A DNA stretch of 64,000 nucleotides from Streptococcus sp. Marseille-P6264 (GTDB lineage Bacteria; Bacillota; Bacilli; Lactobacillales; Streptococcaceae): contig NZ_CABPTO010000006.1 of NCBI RefSeq assembly GCF_902460355.1, forward strand, positions 62,001 through 126,000. Direction: 5' to 3'. Below, piece after piece: positions 18,922 through 26,600 of this stretch. Below the pieces are notes generated by a model. It was given only the letters and a program-made list of their open reading frames with translations, had not been told where the DNA came from and did not search any database. The translations under genes and the position numbers were made by a program. How positions within the stretch are numbered: position 1 is the stretch's first letter; each line of letters starts with the position of its first letter.

Positions 18922-19398
18922 ATGGCGCTTGCCCAATTATTTGATGAAAAATTGATATTTTGTTTACATGCTGATAATCAGGAAGATCTTTTTCATCAAG
19001 TAGCTGATTTATTAGAAGAAAGAGAAGTCGTAACTTCTTCTTATCGAAAGGCCTTACTTGAAAGAGAAAAGTCATTTCCGACTGGTTTGGATATGGAATT
19101 TTTAGGCAAAGATTTGCCGAATGTTGCCATACCTCATACGGATATTGCGCATAATTTGACTGAAAATGTGGTAGTTGTTAAGCTAGATCAGCCTGTAACC
19201 TTCCACAATATGATTTCTCCTACGCAAACCGTTGAAGTGTCTCTCTTGTTCTTTATCATCAACAACTCTAGCTCAAGCCAGACCAATATCTTAGCACAGT
19301 TAATGGATTTCTTCACTAGCGAAGGAAATCTAGCTGGTTTAGCTTCTTTGAACTCAAAAGAAGAGTTGTTCCAATATATTTCAAAAGTTATTAAATAA
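18922..19398 (+). CDS. PTS sugar transporter subunit IIA (galactitol/fructose-mannitol fold)
   Basis: A 158-residue EIIA of the fructose/mannitol-type superfamily. It accepts phosphate from HPr and passes it to EIIB. The phosphorylated residue should be His72 in NVAIPHTD, and FPTGLDM upstream is also typical. With the following IIB and IIC it makes a galactitol-family permease. In Sanguinis-group streptococci such a system takes up galactose as galactose 6-phosphate, which fits the tagatose genes behind it. The ATG at 18922 follows AAAGGAGAG; two nearer ATGs are out of frame. Confidence 0.88.
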   Translation: MALAQLFDEKLIFCLHADNQEDLFHQVADLLEEREVVTSSYRKALLEREKSFPTGLDMEFLGKDLPNVAIPHTDIAHNLTENVVVVKLDQPVTFHNMISPTQTVEVSLLFFIINNSSSSQTNILAQLMDFFTSEGNLAGLASLNSKEELFQYISKVIK

Positions 19399-19418
19399 AT
19401 AAATCGGAGGATTTTATT

Positions 19419-19724
19419 ATGATTAAAATTTTAGCAGCCTGCGGAGCAGGGGTAAACTCAAGTCACCAAATAAAGAGTGCTCTTGAGGAAGAGTTGTCAA
19501 ACCGCGGTTATGATGTACATTGTGATGCCGTGATGGTTAAGGATGTCAATGAAGATCTAATGCAAGGTTATGATATCTTCACGCCAATCGCTGCAACAGA
19601 TCTTGGTTTTGAACCAGGAATCCCAGTTATCGAAGCTGGACCAATCTTGTTCCGTATTCCTGCAATGAGCGCTCCAGTGTTTGACAATATTGAAGCAGCA
19701 ATTAAAGAGCACGGACTAAGTTAA
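19419..19724 (+). CDS. PTS sugar transporter subunit IIB (galactitol type)
   Basis: A 101-residue EIIB of the lactose/cellobiose-galactitol type. The phosphocysteine is Cys8 in LAACGAGVNSS, followed by a serine-rich P-loop. This domain carries phosphate from EIIA to the sugar in EIIC. It lies 20 bases after the IIA gene with SD CGGAGG, and just before IIC. Length and motif are normal for the family. Confidence 0.9.
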   Translation: MIKILAACGAGVNSSHQIKSALEEELSNRGYDVHCDAVMVKDVNEDLMQGYDIFTPIAATDLGFEPGIPVIEAGPILFRIPAMSAPVFDNIEAAIKEHGLS

Positions 19725-19776
19725 TCTATTCTTTATCTTGTTAACATTCATATAACAAAAAAAGGGAGGAATTATT

Positions 19777-21252
19777 ATGGATGTCATTATTGACCTAGCC
19801 AATAAGATTTTCAAGCCAGTCTTGGAAATGGGTGGTCCTATCATCATGCTGATCATCTTGACAGTATTGGCCTTACTATTTGGAGTAAAATTCTCCAAAG
19901 CGCTTGAAGGTGGTATCAAACTTGCCATCGCTCTTACTGGTATCGGTGCCATCATCGGTATGCTTAACGGAGCTTTCTCAGCTTCACTTGCGAAGTTCGT
20001 TGAAAATACTGGTATCCAGTTGAACATCACCGACGTTGGTTGGGCACCACTTGCAACCATCACTTGGGGTTCTCCATGGACCTTGTATTTCTTGCTCATC
20101 ATGCTCATTGTCAATGTGGCAATGTTAGCTATGAAAAAAACAGATACATTGGACGTGGATATCTTTGATATCTGGCACTTGTCAATTACTGGCTTGCTCA
20201 TCAAATGGTATGCAGATAAGAGCCATGTAAGTCCTGCTGTGTCACTCTTGATTGCAACTTTAGCAGTTGTCTTGGTTGGTGTCTTGAAGATTATCAACTC
20301 TGACTTGATGAAACCAACTTTTGATGATTTGTTGAATGCGCCAAGTTCATCACCAATGACTTCAACTCACATGAACTACATGATGAACCCTGTTATCATG
20401 GTTTTGGATAAGATTTTTGACAAATTCTTCCCTGGGTTGGATAAATATGACTTCGATGCTGCCGCTTTGAACAAGAAAATTGGCTTCTGGGGATCTAAAT
20501 TCTTCATCGGTTTCCTTCTTGGTATCGTCATCGGTATCATGGGAACGCCGCATCCAGTATCTGGCGTTGAGGAAGCAGCAAAATGGTCACTTGTTATTAA
20601 AGGATGGTTGTCTCTTGGTTTGACTGCCGGTGTCTCCTTGGAACTCTTCTCACTTATCGGATCATGGTTTATAGCAGCCGTTGAACCACTTTCACAAGGT
20701 ATTACAAACGTAGCAACAAAACGTCTTCAAGGACGTAAATTCAACATCGGTCTTGACTGGCCGTTTATCGCTGGTCGTGCAGAAATCTGGGCCTGCGCTA
20801 ACGTACTTGCCCCAATCATGTTGATTGAAGCAGTTCTGCTTTCTAATGTAGGAAACGGTATCTTGCCGTTGGCTGGTATCATCGCAATGGGTGTGACACC
20901 TGCCCTTCTGGTTGTTACACGTGGTAAATTGCTTCGTATGATTGTCTTTGGAACTCTCTTGTTACCACTCTTCCTTCTCTCAGGTACACTGATTGCACCA
21001 TTTGCAACAGAACTTGCTAAAGGTGTTGGTGCTTTCCCTGAAGGAGTTAGCCAAACTCAATTGATTACTCACTCAACACTTGAAGGACCAATCGAAAAAC
21101 TTTTGGGTTGGACTATTGGTAATACTACTACAGGTGATATCAAAGCAATCATTGGTGCTATTGTCTTCCTTGGTGCTTATATTGGAATCTTTGCTTGGTA
21201 CAGAAAGCAAATGATCAAACGGAATGCAGAATACGCAGCAAAAGCAAAATAA
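19777..21252 (+). CDS. PTS sugar transporter subunit IIC (galactitol family)
   Basis: A 491-residue integral membrane subunit forming the sugar channel. It has around ten or more hydrophobic segments and the EIIC-GAT type pattern, such as NITDVGWAPLATITWGSPWT and GLDWPFIAGRAEIWACANV. The substrate is inferred to be galactose from its linkage to lacABCD; the family name comes from galactitol transporters. SD GGGAGGA precedes the ATG. Codon use is more biased than in neighbouring genes. It is followed by a strong hairpin, so transcript levels beyond it may drop. Confidence 0.88.
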   Translation: MDVIIDLANKIFKPVLEMGGPIIMLIILTVLALLFGVKFSKALEGGIKLAIALTGIGAIIGMLNGAFSASLAKFVENTGIQLNITDVGWAPLATITWGSPWTLYFLLIMLIVNVAMLAMKKTDTLDVDIFDIWHLSITGLLIKWYADKSHVSPAVSLLIATLAVVLVGVLKIINSDLMKPTFDDLLNAPSSSPMTSTHMNYMMNPVIMVLDKIFDKFFPGLDKYDFDAAALNKKIGFWGSKFFIGFLLGIVIGIMGTPHPVSGVEEAAKWSLVIKGWLSLGLTAGVSLELFSLIGSWFIAAVEPLSQGITNVATKRLQGRKFNIGLDWPFIAGRAEIWACANVLAPIMLIEAVLLSNVGNGILPLAGIIAMGVTPALLVVTRGKLLRMIVFGTLLLPLFLLSGTLIAPFATELAKGVGAFPEGVSQTQLITHSTLEGPIEKLLGWTIGNTTTGDIKAIIGAIVFLGAYIGIFAWYRKQMIKRNAEYAAKAK

Positions 21253-21290
21253 TATCCGTTAACTATTGTTAAATATTGTAAGACTTGGGA

Positions 21291-21337
21291 GGCTAGATTG
21301 TCCATTTCCAAATGGGAATGTTGATAATCTAGCTTTT
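21291..21337 (+). terminator. Long hairpin between PTS IIC and lacX
   Basis: GGCTAGATT and AATCTAGC arms, with inner CATTTCC/GGGAATG pairing, then TTTTCCT. It could attenuate read-through into lacX or protect the upstream mRNA. Confidence 0.6.
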
Positions 21338-21415
21338 CCTATGTAATGAATAGAAAAGCTATGCAGAGAGAGGTCAGAAGTCTGGCTTCTTCTCTGAAGT
21401 AGAGAGGAAATTTGG

Positions 21416-22312
21416 ATGGTGATTGTGCTACAAAATGATGAATTGACAGTGCAGTTTGAGAAATTGGGAGGAGCGCTTTCTTCAATCAAGGATAAGGATG
21501 GCGTGGAATACCTCTGGCAGGGTGATGCAACTTATTGGAGCGGTCAAGCTCCAGTTCTTTTCCCCATTTGTGGGAGTTTGCGCAATGACACCGCTCACTA
21601 TGAATTAAAAGATGGTCAAAAAGCGAGTGGAGTCATTCCTCGGCATGGTCTCGTTCGCAAGAAAGAATTTGAAGTGGTTGAACAAACGGATACGAGTGTG
21701 ACCTTTGTTATTGAGAATACAGAGGAAATGTTTCAGAACTATCCCTATCATTTTCGCCTATCAATTCGCTATAGCTTGACTGGTAAAAAGCTTCGTACCC
21801 AGTATATCGTAGAAAATCGTGGAGATAGTGGCGCCATGCCGTACTTTATCGGAGGTCATCCCGGCTTTAACTGCCCTTTATTTGATGATGAAAAGTATGA
21901 GGATTACTATTTGGAGTTTGAACAGGAAGAAACCTGCAGTGTTCCTCTCTCTTATCCTGAAACTGGTATGTTGAACTTTCTCGAACGTTCAAGCTTCCTA
22001 GATCATCAAAAAGAACTAAATTTGGACTATGCTATCTTTGCTAAAGATGCAGTGACCCTTGATGAGCTAAAATCGCGGACTGTTGCTCTTCGTTCTTGGA
22101 ATCATGATAAAGGGTTACGTTTGGATTTTCAAGAATTTCCAAATCTAATTATCTGGTCAACTATTAACAAAGGACCATTTATAGCCTTAGAACCTTGGTC
22201 AGGTTTGTCGTCCTCGTTAGAAGAGGGTGATTATTTAGAAAGCAAGAAAAATGTCCGTCTACTCCCAGCAGGAGAAAAAGAAGAAATTGGATTTGATATT
22301 ACTATTTTTTAA
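21416..22312 (+). CDS. lacX: LacX / aldose 1-epimerase family protein
   Basis: A 298-residue galactose-mutarotase-like protein of the LacX branch. It probably interconverts anomers of galactose or a related sugar for the pathway. Typical segments are ILFPICGSLRN-like APVLFPICGSLRND, the conserved PRHGLVR near residue 80 and FIGGHPGFNCP near residue 140 with the expected catalytic-region histidines. The C-terminal LEPWSGLSSS is also typical. LacX is often found with lac operons of lactococci and streptococci without being essential. ATG 21416 follows GAGAGGAAA. The gene has no strong promoter of its own. Confidence 0.82.
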   Translation: MVIVLQNDELTVQFEKLGGALSSIKDKDGVEYLWQGDATYWSGQAPVLFPICGSLRNDTAHYELKDGQKASGVIPRHGLVRKKEFEVVEQTDTSVTFVIENTEEMFQNYPYHFRLSIRYSLTGKKLRTQYIVENRGDSGAMPYFIGGHPGFNCPLFDDEKYEDYYLEFEQEETCSVPLSYPETGMLNFLERSSFLDHQKELNLDYAIFAKDAVTLDELKSRTVALRSWNHDKGLRLDFQEFPNLIIWSTINKGPFIALEPWSGLSSSLEEGDYLESKKNVRLLPAGEKEEIGFDITIF

Positions 22313-22333
22313 AGAAAAATTTTAAAAATGTTT

Positions 22334-22420
22334 AAAAACAAACATATAATGTTGACAACGAACACGAAATGTTGTATTATAAACTTGTGAATCAAATAAC
22401 ATTTAATGTTTTAAAACATT
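22334..22420 (+). promoter_or_regulatory. lacA promoter with operator-like palindrome
   Basis: TTGACA (22352-22357), a 17-bp spacer, and TATTAT (22375-22380). Just downstream, AATGTTTTAAAACATT (22405-22420) is a perfect 16-bp palindrome within the transcribed leader. AAAAACAAACATATAAT at 22334 shares the A-rich motif seen before lacR and the PTS genes. LacR binding is inferred. Confidence 0.6.
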
Positions 22421-22457
22421 TTAGTTCATTATATAGAAAATTAAAGGAGGACTTAAT

Positions 22458-22883
22458 ATGTCTATTATCATTGGTGCAGATGCTGCAGGTTTGAGATTGA
22501 AAGAAGTTGTGAAAGACTTCTTGGAAAAAGAAAACTTCCACGTAGTGGATGTTACGACTGAAGGTCAAGACTTTGTCGATGTGACTCTTGCTGTTGCTGC
22601 AGAAGTAAACAAAGAAGAACAAAACCTTGGTATCGTGATTGATGCCTATGGTGCTGGTCCATTTATGGTCGCAACAAAAATCAAAGGAATGGTTGCCGCA
22701 GAGGTTTCAGACGAACGTTCAGCTTATATGACTCGTGGCCACAATAACTCACGTATGATTACTATGGGAGCAGAAACTGTTGGTGATGAATTGGCGAAAA
22801 ACATTGCTAAAGGATTTGTTAACGGTAAATACGACGGTGGCCGTCACCAGATTCGTGTCGACATGTTGAACAAAATGTGCTAA
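22458..22883 (+). CDS. lacA: Galactose-6-phosphate isomerase subunit LacA
   Basis: A 141-residue subunit of the RpiB/LacAB family. With LacB it converts galactose 6-phosphate to tagatose 6-phosphate. It begins [18 protein letters not shown]. It retains [10 protein letters not shown] where RpiB-type proteins have the catalytic-cysteine loop, the usual LacA variation, since LacB supplies part of the active site. [15 protein letters not shown] is the second family pattern. SD AAAGGAGGA. In most cocci lacA and lacB nearly touch; here a 101-bp inverted-repeat element separates them. Confidence 0.93.
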   Translation: MSIIIGADAAGLRLKEVVKDFLEKENFHVVDVTTEGQDFVDVTLAVAAEVNKEEQNLGIVIDAYGAGPFMVATKIKGMVAAEVSDERSAYMTRGHNNSRMITMGAETVGDELAKNIAKGFVNGKYDGGRHQIRVDMLNKMC

Positions 22884-22984
22884 TACTCTTCAAAAATCAA
22901 GATAATCTGTCGTCAGCTCACTTTAGCTAACTTCAGTTATGCTCGCAGCTCGCTTCCTAAGCTAATCTTGATTTTTCTTGAGTA
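22884..22984. repeat. MITE-like element between lacA and lacB
   Basis: Terminal inverted repeats of about 20 bp: TACTCTTCAAAAATCAAGAT on the left and ATCTTGATTTTTCTTGAGTA on the right, matching at 17 of 20 positions. The left arm starts at the base after the lacA stop codon. The 61-bp interior has several CAGCT/AGCT pairs that can fold further. It has no coding capacity. As RNA it would form a long hairpin between the two cistrons. Confidence 0.65.
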
Positions 22985-23031
22985 AGGATAAATGATATGA
23001 GATTTATATAATTAATCGGAGGGAATAACTA

Positions 23032-23547
23032 ATGAGAATTGCAATTGGATGTGACCACATCGTAACAGATGAAAAAATGGCGGTTTCAGAATTTTTGAAA
23101 TCAAAAGGATATGAAGTCATCGACTTTGGTACCTATGACCACACACGTACTCACTACCCAATCTTTGGTAAAAAAGTTGGTGAAGCCGTTACAAGCGGTC
23201 AAGCTGATCTTGGGGTTTGTATCTGTGGTACAGGTGTAGGTATCAATAACGCAGTTAACAAAGTTCCAGGTGTACGTTCTGCCTTGGTTCGTGATATGAC
23301 AACAGCACTCTATGCTAAAGAACAACTCAATGCCAACGTTATCGGTTTTGGTGGTAAAATCACTGGTGAATTGCTGATGTGCGATATTATTGAAGCTTTC
23401 ATCAATGCTGAATACAAACCATCTGAAGAAAACAAAAAATTAATTGCTAAAATCGAGCACGTTGAAACTCACAATGCTCATCAAGCAGATGCAAACTTCT
23501 TTACAGAATTCCTTGAAAAATGGGATCGCGGTGAATACCACGACTAA
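23032..23547 (+). CDS. lacB: Galactose-6-phosphate isomerase subunit LacB
   Basis: A 171-residue partner of LacA. It begins [15 protein letters not shown] and has the catalytic loop [18 protein letters not shown] with conserved cysteines, as in RpiB-type isomerases. [18 protein letters not shown] and [13 protein letters not shown] follow as expected. SD CGGAGGG. The gene continues directly into lacC ten bases later, and codon use is strongly biased. Confidence 0.95.
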   Translation: MRIAIGCDHIVTDEKMAVSEFLKSKGYEVIDFGTYDHTRTHYPIFGKKVGEAVTSGQADLGVCICGTGVGINNAVNKVPGVRSALVRDMTTALYAKEQLNANVIGFGGKITGELLMCDIIEAFINAEYKPSEENKKLIAKIEHVETHNAHQADANFFTEFLEKWDRGEYHD

Positions 23548-23557
23548 GAGGTGACGC

Positions 23558-24487
23558 ATGATTTTAACTGTCACAATGAATCCATCCATTGATATTTCTT
23601 ATCCTTTGGATGAATTAAAAATTGATACTGTCAACCGTGTGGTGGACGTGACCAAAACAGCCGGAGGTAAAGGGCTCAATGTTACACGAGTGCTTTCAGA
23701 ATTTGGTGATTCTGTTGCTGCTACAGGTTTAGTTGGTGGTAAACTTGGTGAGTTTTTGGTAGAACATATTGATGATAAGGTCAGTAAACATTTCTTCACC
23801 ATTCAAGGAGAGACTCGTAACTGTATCGCTATTCTACACGGAGATAACCAAACAGAAATCCTTGAGAAAGGGCCTGAGGTTCTGGAACACGAAGGTCAAG
23901 ATTTCTTGGCTCATTTCGAAAATCTTCTTGACACTGTGGAAGTAGTCGCGATCTCAGGCAGTCTGCCAGCTGGTCTTCCAGTTGATTACTACGCTGACTT
24001 GGTTGGACTTGCTAACCAAGCAGGGAAACCTGTTGTTCTAGATTGCTCGGGTGCGGCTCTTCAGGCTGTTCTTGCATCACCACATAAACCAACAGTCATC
24101 AAACCGAATAACGAAGAATTGTCTCAGCTTCTAGGAAGAGAAGTTTCTGAGGATTTGGATGAATTAAAAGAAGTTCTTTCAGAACCGCTATTTGAAGGTA
24201 TTGAGTGGATAATCGTATCACTTGGTGCAGACGGTGCTTTTGCAAAACATGGTGCTACTTTCTACAAGGTAGATATTCCTAGAATCCAAGTGGTCAATCC
24301 AGTTGGCTCTGGTGACTCAACGGTGGCAGGTATTTCCTCAGGTCTCTACCATAAGGAAGCTGACGAGGCATTGCTCACAAAGGCAAATGTGCTCGGCATG
24401 CTCAATGCCCAAGAAAAAATGACAGGTCATGTCAATGTGGCCAACTATCAAGCTCTATATGATCAATTAATAGTAAAAGAGGTATAA
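23558..24487 (+). CDS. lacC: Tagatose-6-phosphate kinase LacC
   Basis: A 309-residue PfkB-family kinase that phosphorylates tagatose 6-phosphate to tagatose 1,6-bisphosphate. It begins [17 protein letters not shown] and has the PfkB signature 1 region [13 protein letters not shown] near residues 34-46. The C-terminal [12 protein letters not shown] (246-257) contains the catalytic Asp252. A 1-phosphofructokinase is the closest alternative, but the lacABCD order settles it. It overlaps nothing; lacD begins one base after its stop. Confidence 0.93.
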   Translation: MILTVTMNPSIDISYPLDELKIDTVNRVVDVTKTAGGKGLNVTRVLSEFGDSVAATGLVGGKLGEFLVEHIDDKVSKHFFTIQGETRNCIAILHGDNQTEILEKGPEVLEHEGQDFLAHFENLLDTVEVVAISGSLPAGLPVDYYADLVGLANQAGKPVVLDCSGAALQAVLASPHKPTVIKPNNEELSQLLGREVSEDLDELKEVLSEPLFEGIEWIIVSLGADGAFAKHGATFYKVDIPRIQVVNPVGSGDSTVAGISSGLYHKEADEALLTKANVLGMLNAQEKMTGHVNVANYQALYDQLIVKEV

Positions 24488-24488
24488 A

Positions 24489-25469
24489 ATGGCTTTAACA
24501 GAACAAAAACGCAAATATTTAGAAAAACTTTCTGACGAGAACGGCATCATCTCAGCTCTTGCCTTTGACCAACGTGGTGCTTTGAAACGCCTCATGGCTC
24601 AATACCAAACAGAGGAACCAACAGTAGCTCAAATGGAAGAACTCAAAGTCTTGGTTGCAGATGAATTGACAAAATACGCGTCATCTATGCTTTTAGACCC
24701 AGAGTATGGACTTCCAGCTACAAAAGCTCTTGCACCAAATGCTGGTCTTCTCCTTGCTTATGAAAAAACAGGATACGACACAACTAGCACTAAACGCTTG
24801 CCAGACTGCTTGGATGTTTGGTCTGCCAAACGCATCAAAGAACAAGGCGCTGACGCTGTTAAGTTCTTGCTTTACTATGATGTAGACAGCTCTGACGAAC
24901 TTAACCAACAAAAACAAGCCTACATCGAACGCATCGGTTCTGAGTGTGTGGCGGAAGATATTCCATTCTTCCTTGAAATCCTTGCTTACGATGAAAAAAT
25001 CGCTGACGCGAGCTCTGCTGAATACGCCAAAGTAAAACCACACAAGGTTATCGGTGCCATGAAAGTCTTCTCAGACCCTCGCTTCAACATCGATGTCTTG
25101 AAAGTGGAAGTTCCAGTCAACGTCAAATACGTTGAAGGATTTGGCGATGGTGAAATCGTGCATACACGTGAAGAAGCAGCGGCTTTCTTCAAAGCACAAG
25201 ATGAAGCGACTAACTTGCCATACATCTACTTGAGTGCAGGTGTGTCAGCTAAACTCTTCCAAGAAACACTTGTCTTTGCCCACGAATCAGGCGCAAACTT
25301 CAACGGCGTTCTTTGTGGACGTGCAACCTGGGCTGGATCAGTTGAAGCCTACATCAAGGACGGTGAGGCAGCAGCTCGTGAATGGCTTCGCACAACTGGA
25401 TTTGAGAATATTGACGAACTCAATAAAGTTCTTCAAACAACAGCGACTTCATGGAAAGAACGTATCTAA
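24489..25469 (+). CDS. lacD: Tagatose 1,6-diphosphate aldolase LacD
   Basis: A 326-residue class I-type aldolase that splits tagatose 1,6-bisphosphate into dihydroxyacetone phosphate and glyceraldehyde 3-phosphate, feeding glycolysis. Visible family features are [16 protein letters not shown] near the N-terminus, [28 protein letters not shown] with the expected Schiff-base lysine, and the late [13 protein letters not shown] phosphate-binding loop. Codon bias is high. LacD copies in some streptococci also act as regulators; whether this one does cannot be read here. The operon ends with a bidirectional terminator. Confidence 0.95.
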   Translation: MALTEQKRKYLEKLSDENGIISALAFDQRGALKRLMAQYQTEEPTVAQMEELKVLVADELTKYASSMLLDPEYGLPATKALAPNAGLLLAYEKTGYDTTSTKRLPDCLDVWSAKRIKEQGADAVKFLLYYDVDSSDELNQQKQAYIERIGSECVAEDIPFFLEILAYDEKIADASSAEYAKVKPHKVIGAMKVFSDPRFNIDVLKVEVPVNVKYVEGFGDGEIVHTREEAAAFFKAQDEATNLPYIYLSAGVSAKLFQETLVFAHESGANFNGVLCGRATWAGSVEAYIKDGEAAAREWLRTTGFENIDELNKVLQTTATSWKERI

Positions 25470-25490
25470 TTTAATCTTGAATGTAGAAAT

Positions 25491-25530
25491 AAAAAAACGT
25501 AGTAAGTTTTAGGACTTGCTACGTTTTTCT
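25491..25530. terminator. Bidirectional terminator between lacD and the GIY-YIG gene
   Basis: AAAACGTAGTAAGT and ACTTGCTACGTTTT arms (one mismatch), with A-tract before and T-tract after. It serves convergent transcripts; the right arm lies inside the 3' end of the minus-strand gene. Confidence 0.8.
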
Positions 25531-25772
25531 TCTATATAAGCTAGTTTTTCAGCTCGTTTCTTCTTTTTGAAGTGGGCTTCAGCCGACATGGCTGCAGATT
25601 TGTCGGGGTATTCTTCTTGATAGATGAGTGTGACGGGCAATCGGGCGCGAGTGTACTTGGCTCCTTTTCCAGACTGATGTGTTTTGAGACGAGCTTCTAC
25701 ATCAGTTGTATAGCCTGTGTAGAGGGTGCCGTCTCCACATTCAAGGACGTACATATAGGCTTTATTTTCCAT
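25509..25772 (-). CDS. GIY-YIG domain protein (UPF0213 family)
   Basis: An 87-residue single GIY-YIG nuclease-like domain. The motif appears as [17 protein letters not shown], with Tyr and the TGYT variant of YIG, and Arg in [11 protein letters not shown]. The C-terminal half [21 protein letters not shown] is typical of this small family. A DNA-cleaving role is not established for it. It overlaps the trmN6 gene by 11 bases, so the pair is an operon. Length is normal. Confidence 0.85.
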   Translation of the reverse strand: MENKAYMYVLECGDGTLYTGYTTDVEARLKTHQSGKGAKYTRARLPVTLIYQEEYPDKSAAMSAEAHFKKKKRAEKLAYIEEKRSKS

Positions 25773-26508
25773 AGTAAATCTCTTGAATTTCTGGTGTATA
25801 GCTGCCGTCTTGCTCGTGGATAAAGAGAGGCGGGAGGATTTTCAGACCGTCCGGTGAACCATCCTTGATTGCCTCAATTAAGAGCATGTTGGCTTCCCTA
25901 CCCTGCTTGGGATAGACAAACTGGATGCGCTTGGGCGCTAGATTATGGCCTTTCATGGTCTCTAAAATATCCAAAAATCGGTCAGGACGATGGACCATGG
26001 CTAAGCGACCATTGGACTTGAGGACTCGCTGGGCAATCGTGCAAATTTCTTCTAAATTCGTAGCGACTTCGTGACGCGCTAGCAAATAATGTTCACTGCC
26101 GTTGAGATTGGAATGTTCATCGACCTTGAAATAAGGAGGATTGCAGAGAATGATGTCAACCTTGCTGCCAGAGATGTGGTTGCCTAGATTTTTCAAGTCG
26201 TCATGGATAACCTGCATCTGTTGAGCAAGGTCATTTAGTTCAATGGAACGCTGGGCCATATCGGCCAAACGCTCCTGAATTTCCACTGCTAAAATCTGGG
26301 CCTGAGTCCGTGTGCTAGCAAAGAGACCAACAGCCCCGTTTCCAGCACAGAGATCAACGATGAGCCCTCGTTTGGGTAATTTTGGAAAGCGAGAAAGCAG
26401 GACACTATCGACTGAATAGCTAAAGACCTCGCTATTTTGAATGATTTTAATATCAGTGGAAAAGAGCTGATTAACTCTTTCTCCAGCTTTTAATTTTGCT
26501 TCTGTCAT
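25762..26508 (-). CDS. tRNA1(Val) A37 N6-methyltransferase TrmN6-like
   Basis: A 248-residue SAM-dependent methyltransferase. Motif I is [12 protein letters not shown] (50-61), the acidic post-I strand is LAVEIQERL, and the amino-methylating motif IV is NPPYF (123-127). That combination fits the TrmN6/YfiC family, which methylates A37 of tRNA-Val or a related substrate. No SD is present. A TATAAT with TGC extension ends six bases before the ATG, predicting a leaderless message. It is followed by the overlapping GIY-YIG gene. Confidence 0.83.
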   Translation of the reverse strand: MTEAKLKAGERVNQLFSTDIKIIQNSEVFSYSVDSVLLSRFPKLPKRGLIVDLCAGNGAVGLFASTRTQAQILAVEIQERLADMAQRSIELNDLAQQMQVIHDDLKNLGNHISGSKVDIILCNPPYFKVDEHSNLNGSEHYLLARHEVATNLEEICTIAQRVLKSNGRLAMVHRPDRFLDILETMKGHNLAPKRIQFVYPKQGREANMLLIEAIKDGSPDGLKILPPLFIHEQDGSYTPEIQEIYYGK

Positions 26509-26514
26509 ACCAAC

Positions 26515-26523
26515 ATTATAGCA
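26515..26523 (-). promoter_or_regulatory. Extended -10 giving a leaderless trmN6 mRNA
   Basis: Minus-strand TGCTATAAT ends 6 bases before the ATG at 26508. The predicted +1 is the A of ATG, and no SD can fit. Confidence 0.55.
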
Positions 26524-26564
26524 TGATTAAGTGCTATTCCAAAGAAGAAAGAGAAATTTTATAG

Positions 26565-26594
26565 CAAAAAACACCTGACAGATATAGCCAGGTG
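26565..26594 (-). terminator. Terminator after the P-type ATPase gene
   Basis: CACCTG/CAGGTG stem around an 11-base loop, followed on the minus strand by TTTTTTG. Confidence 0.75.
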
Positions 26595-26600
26595 CGAATT

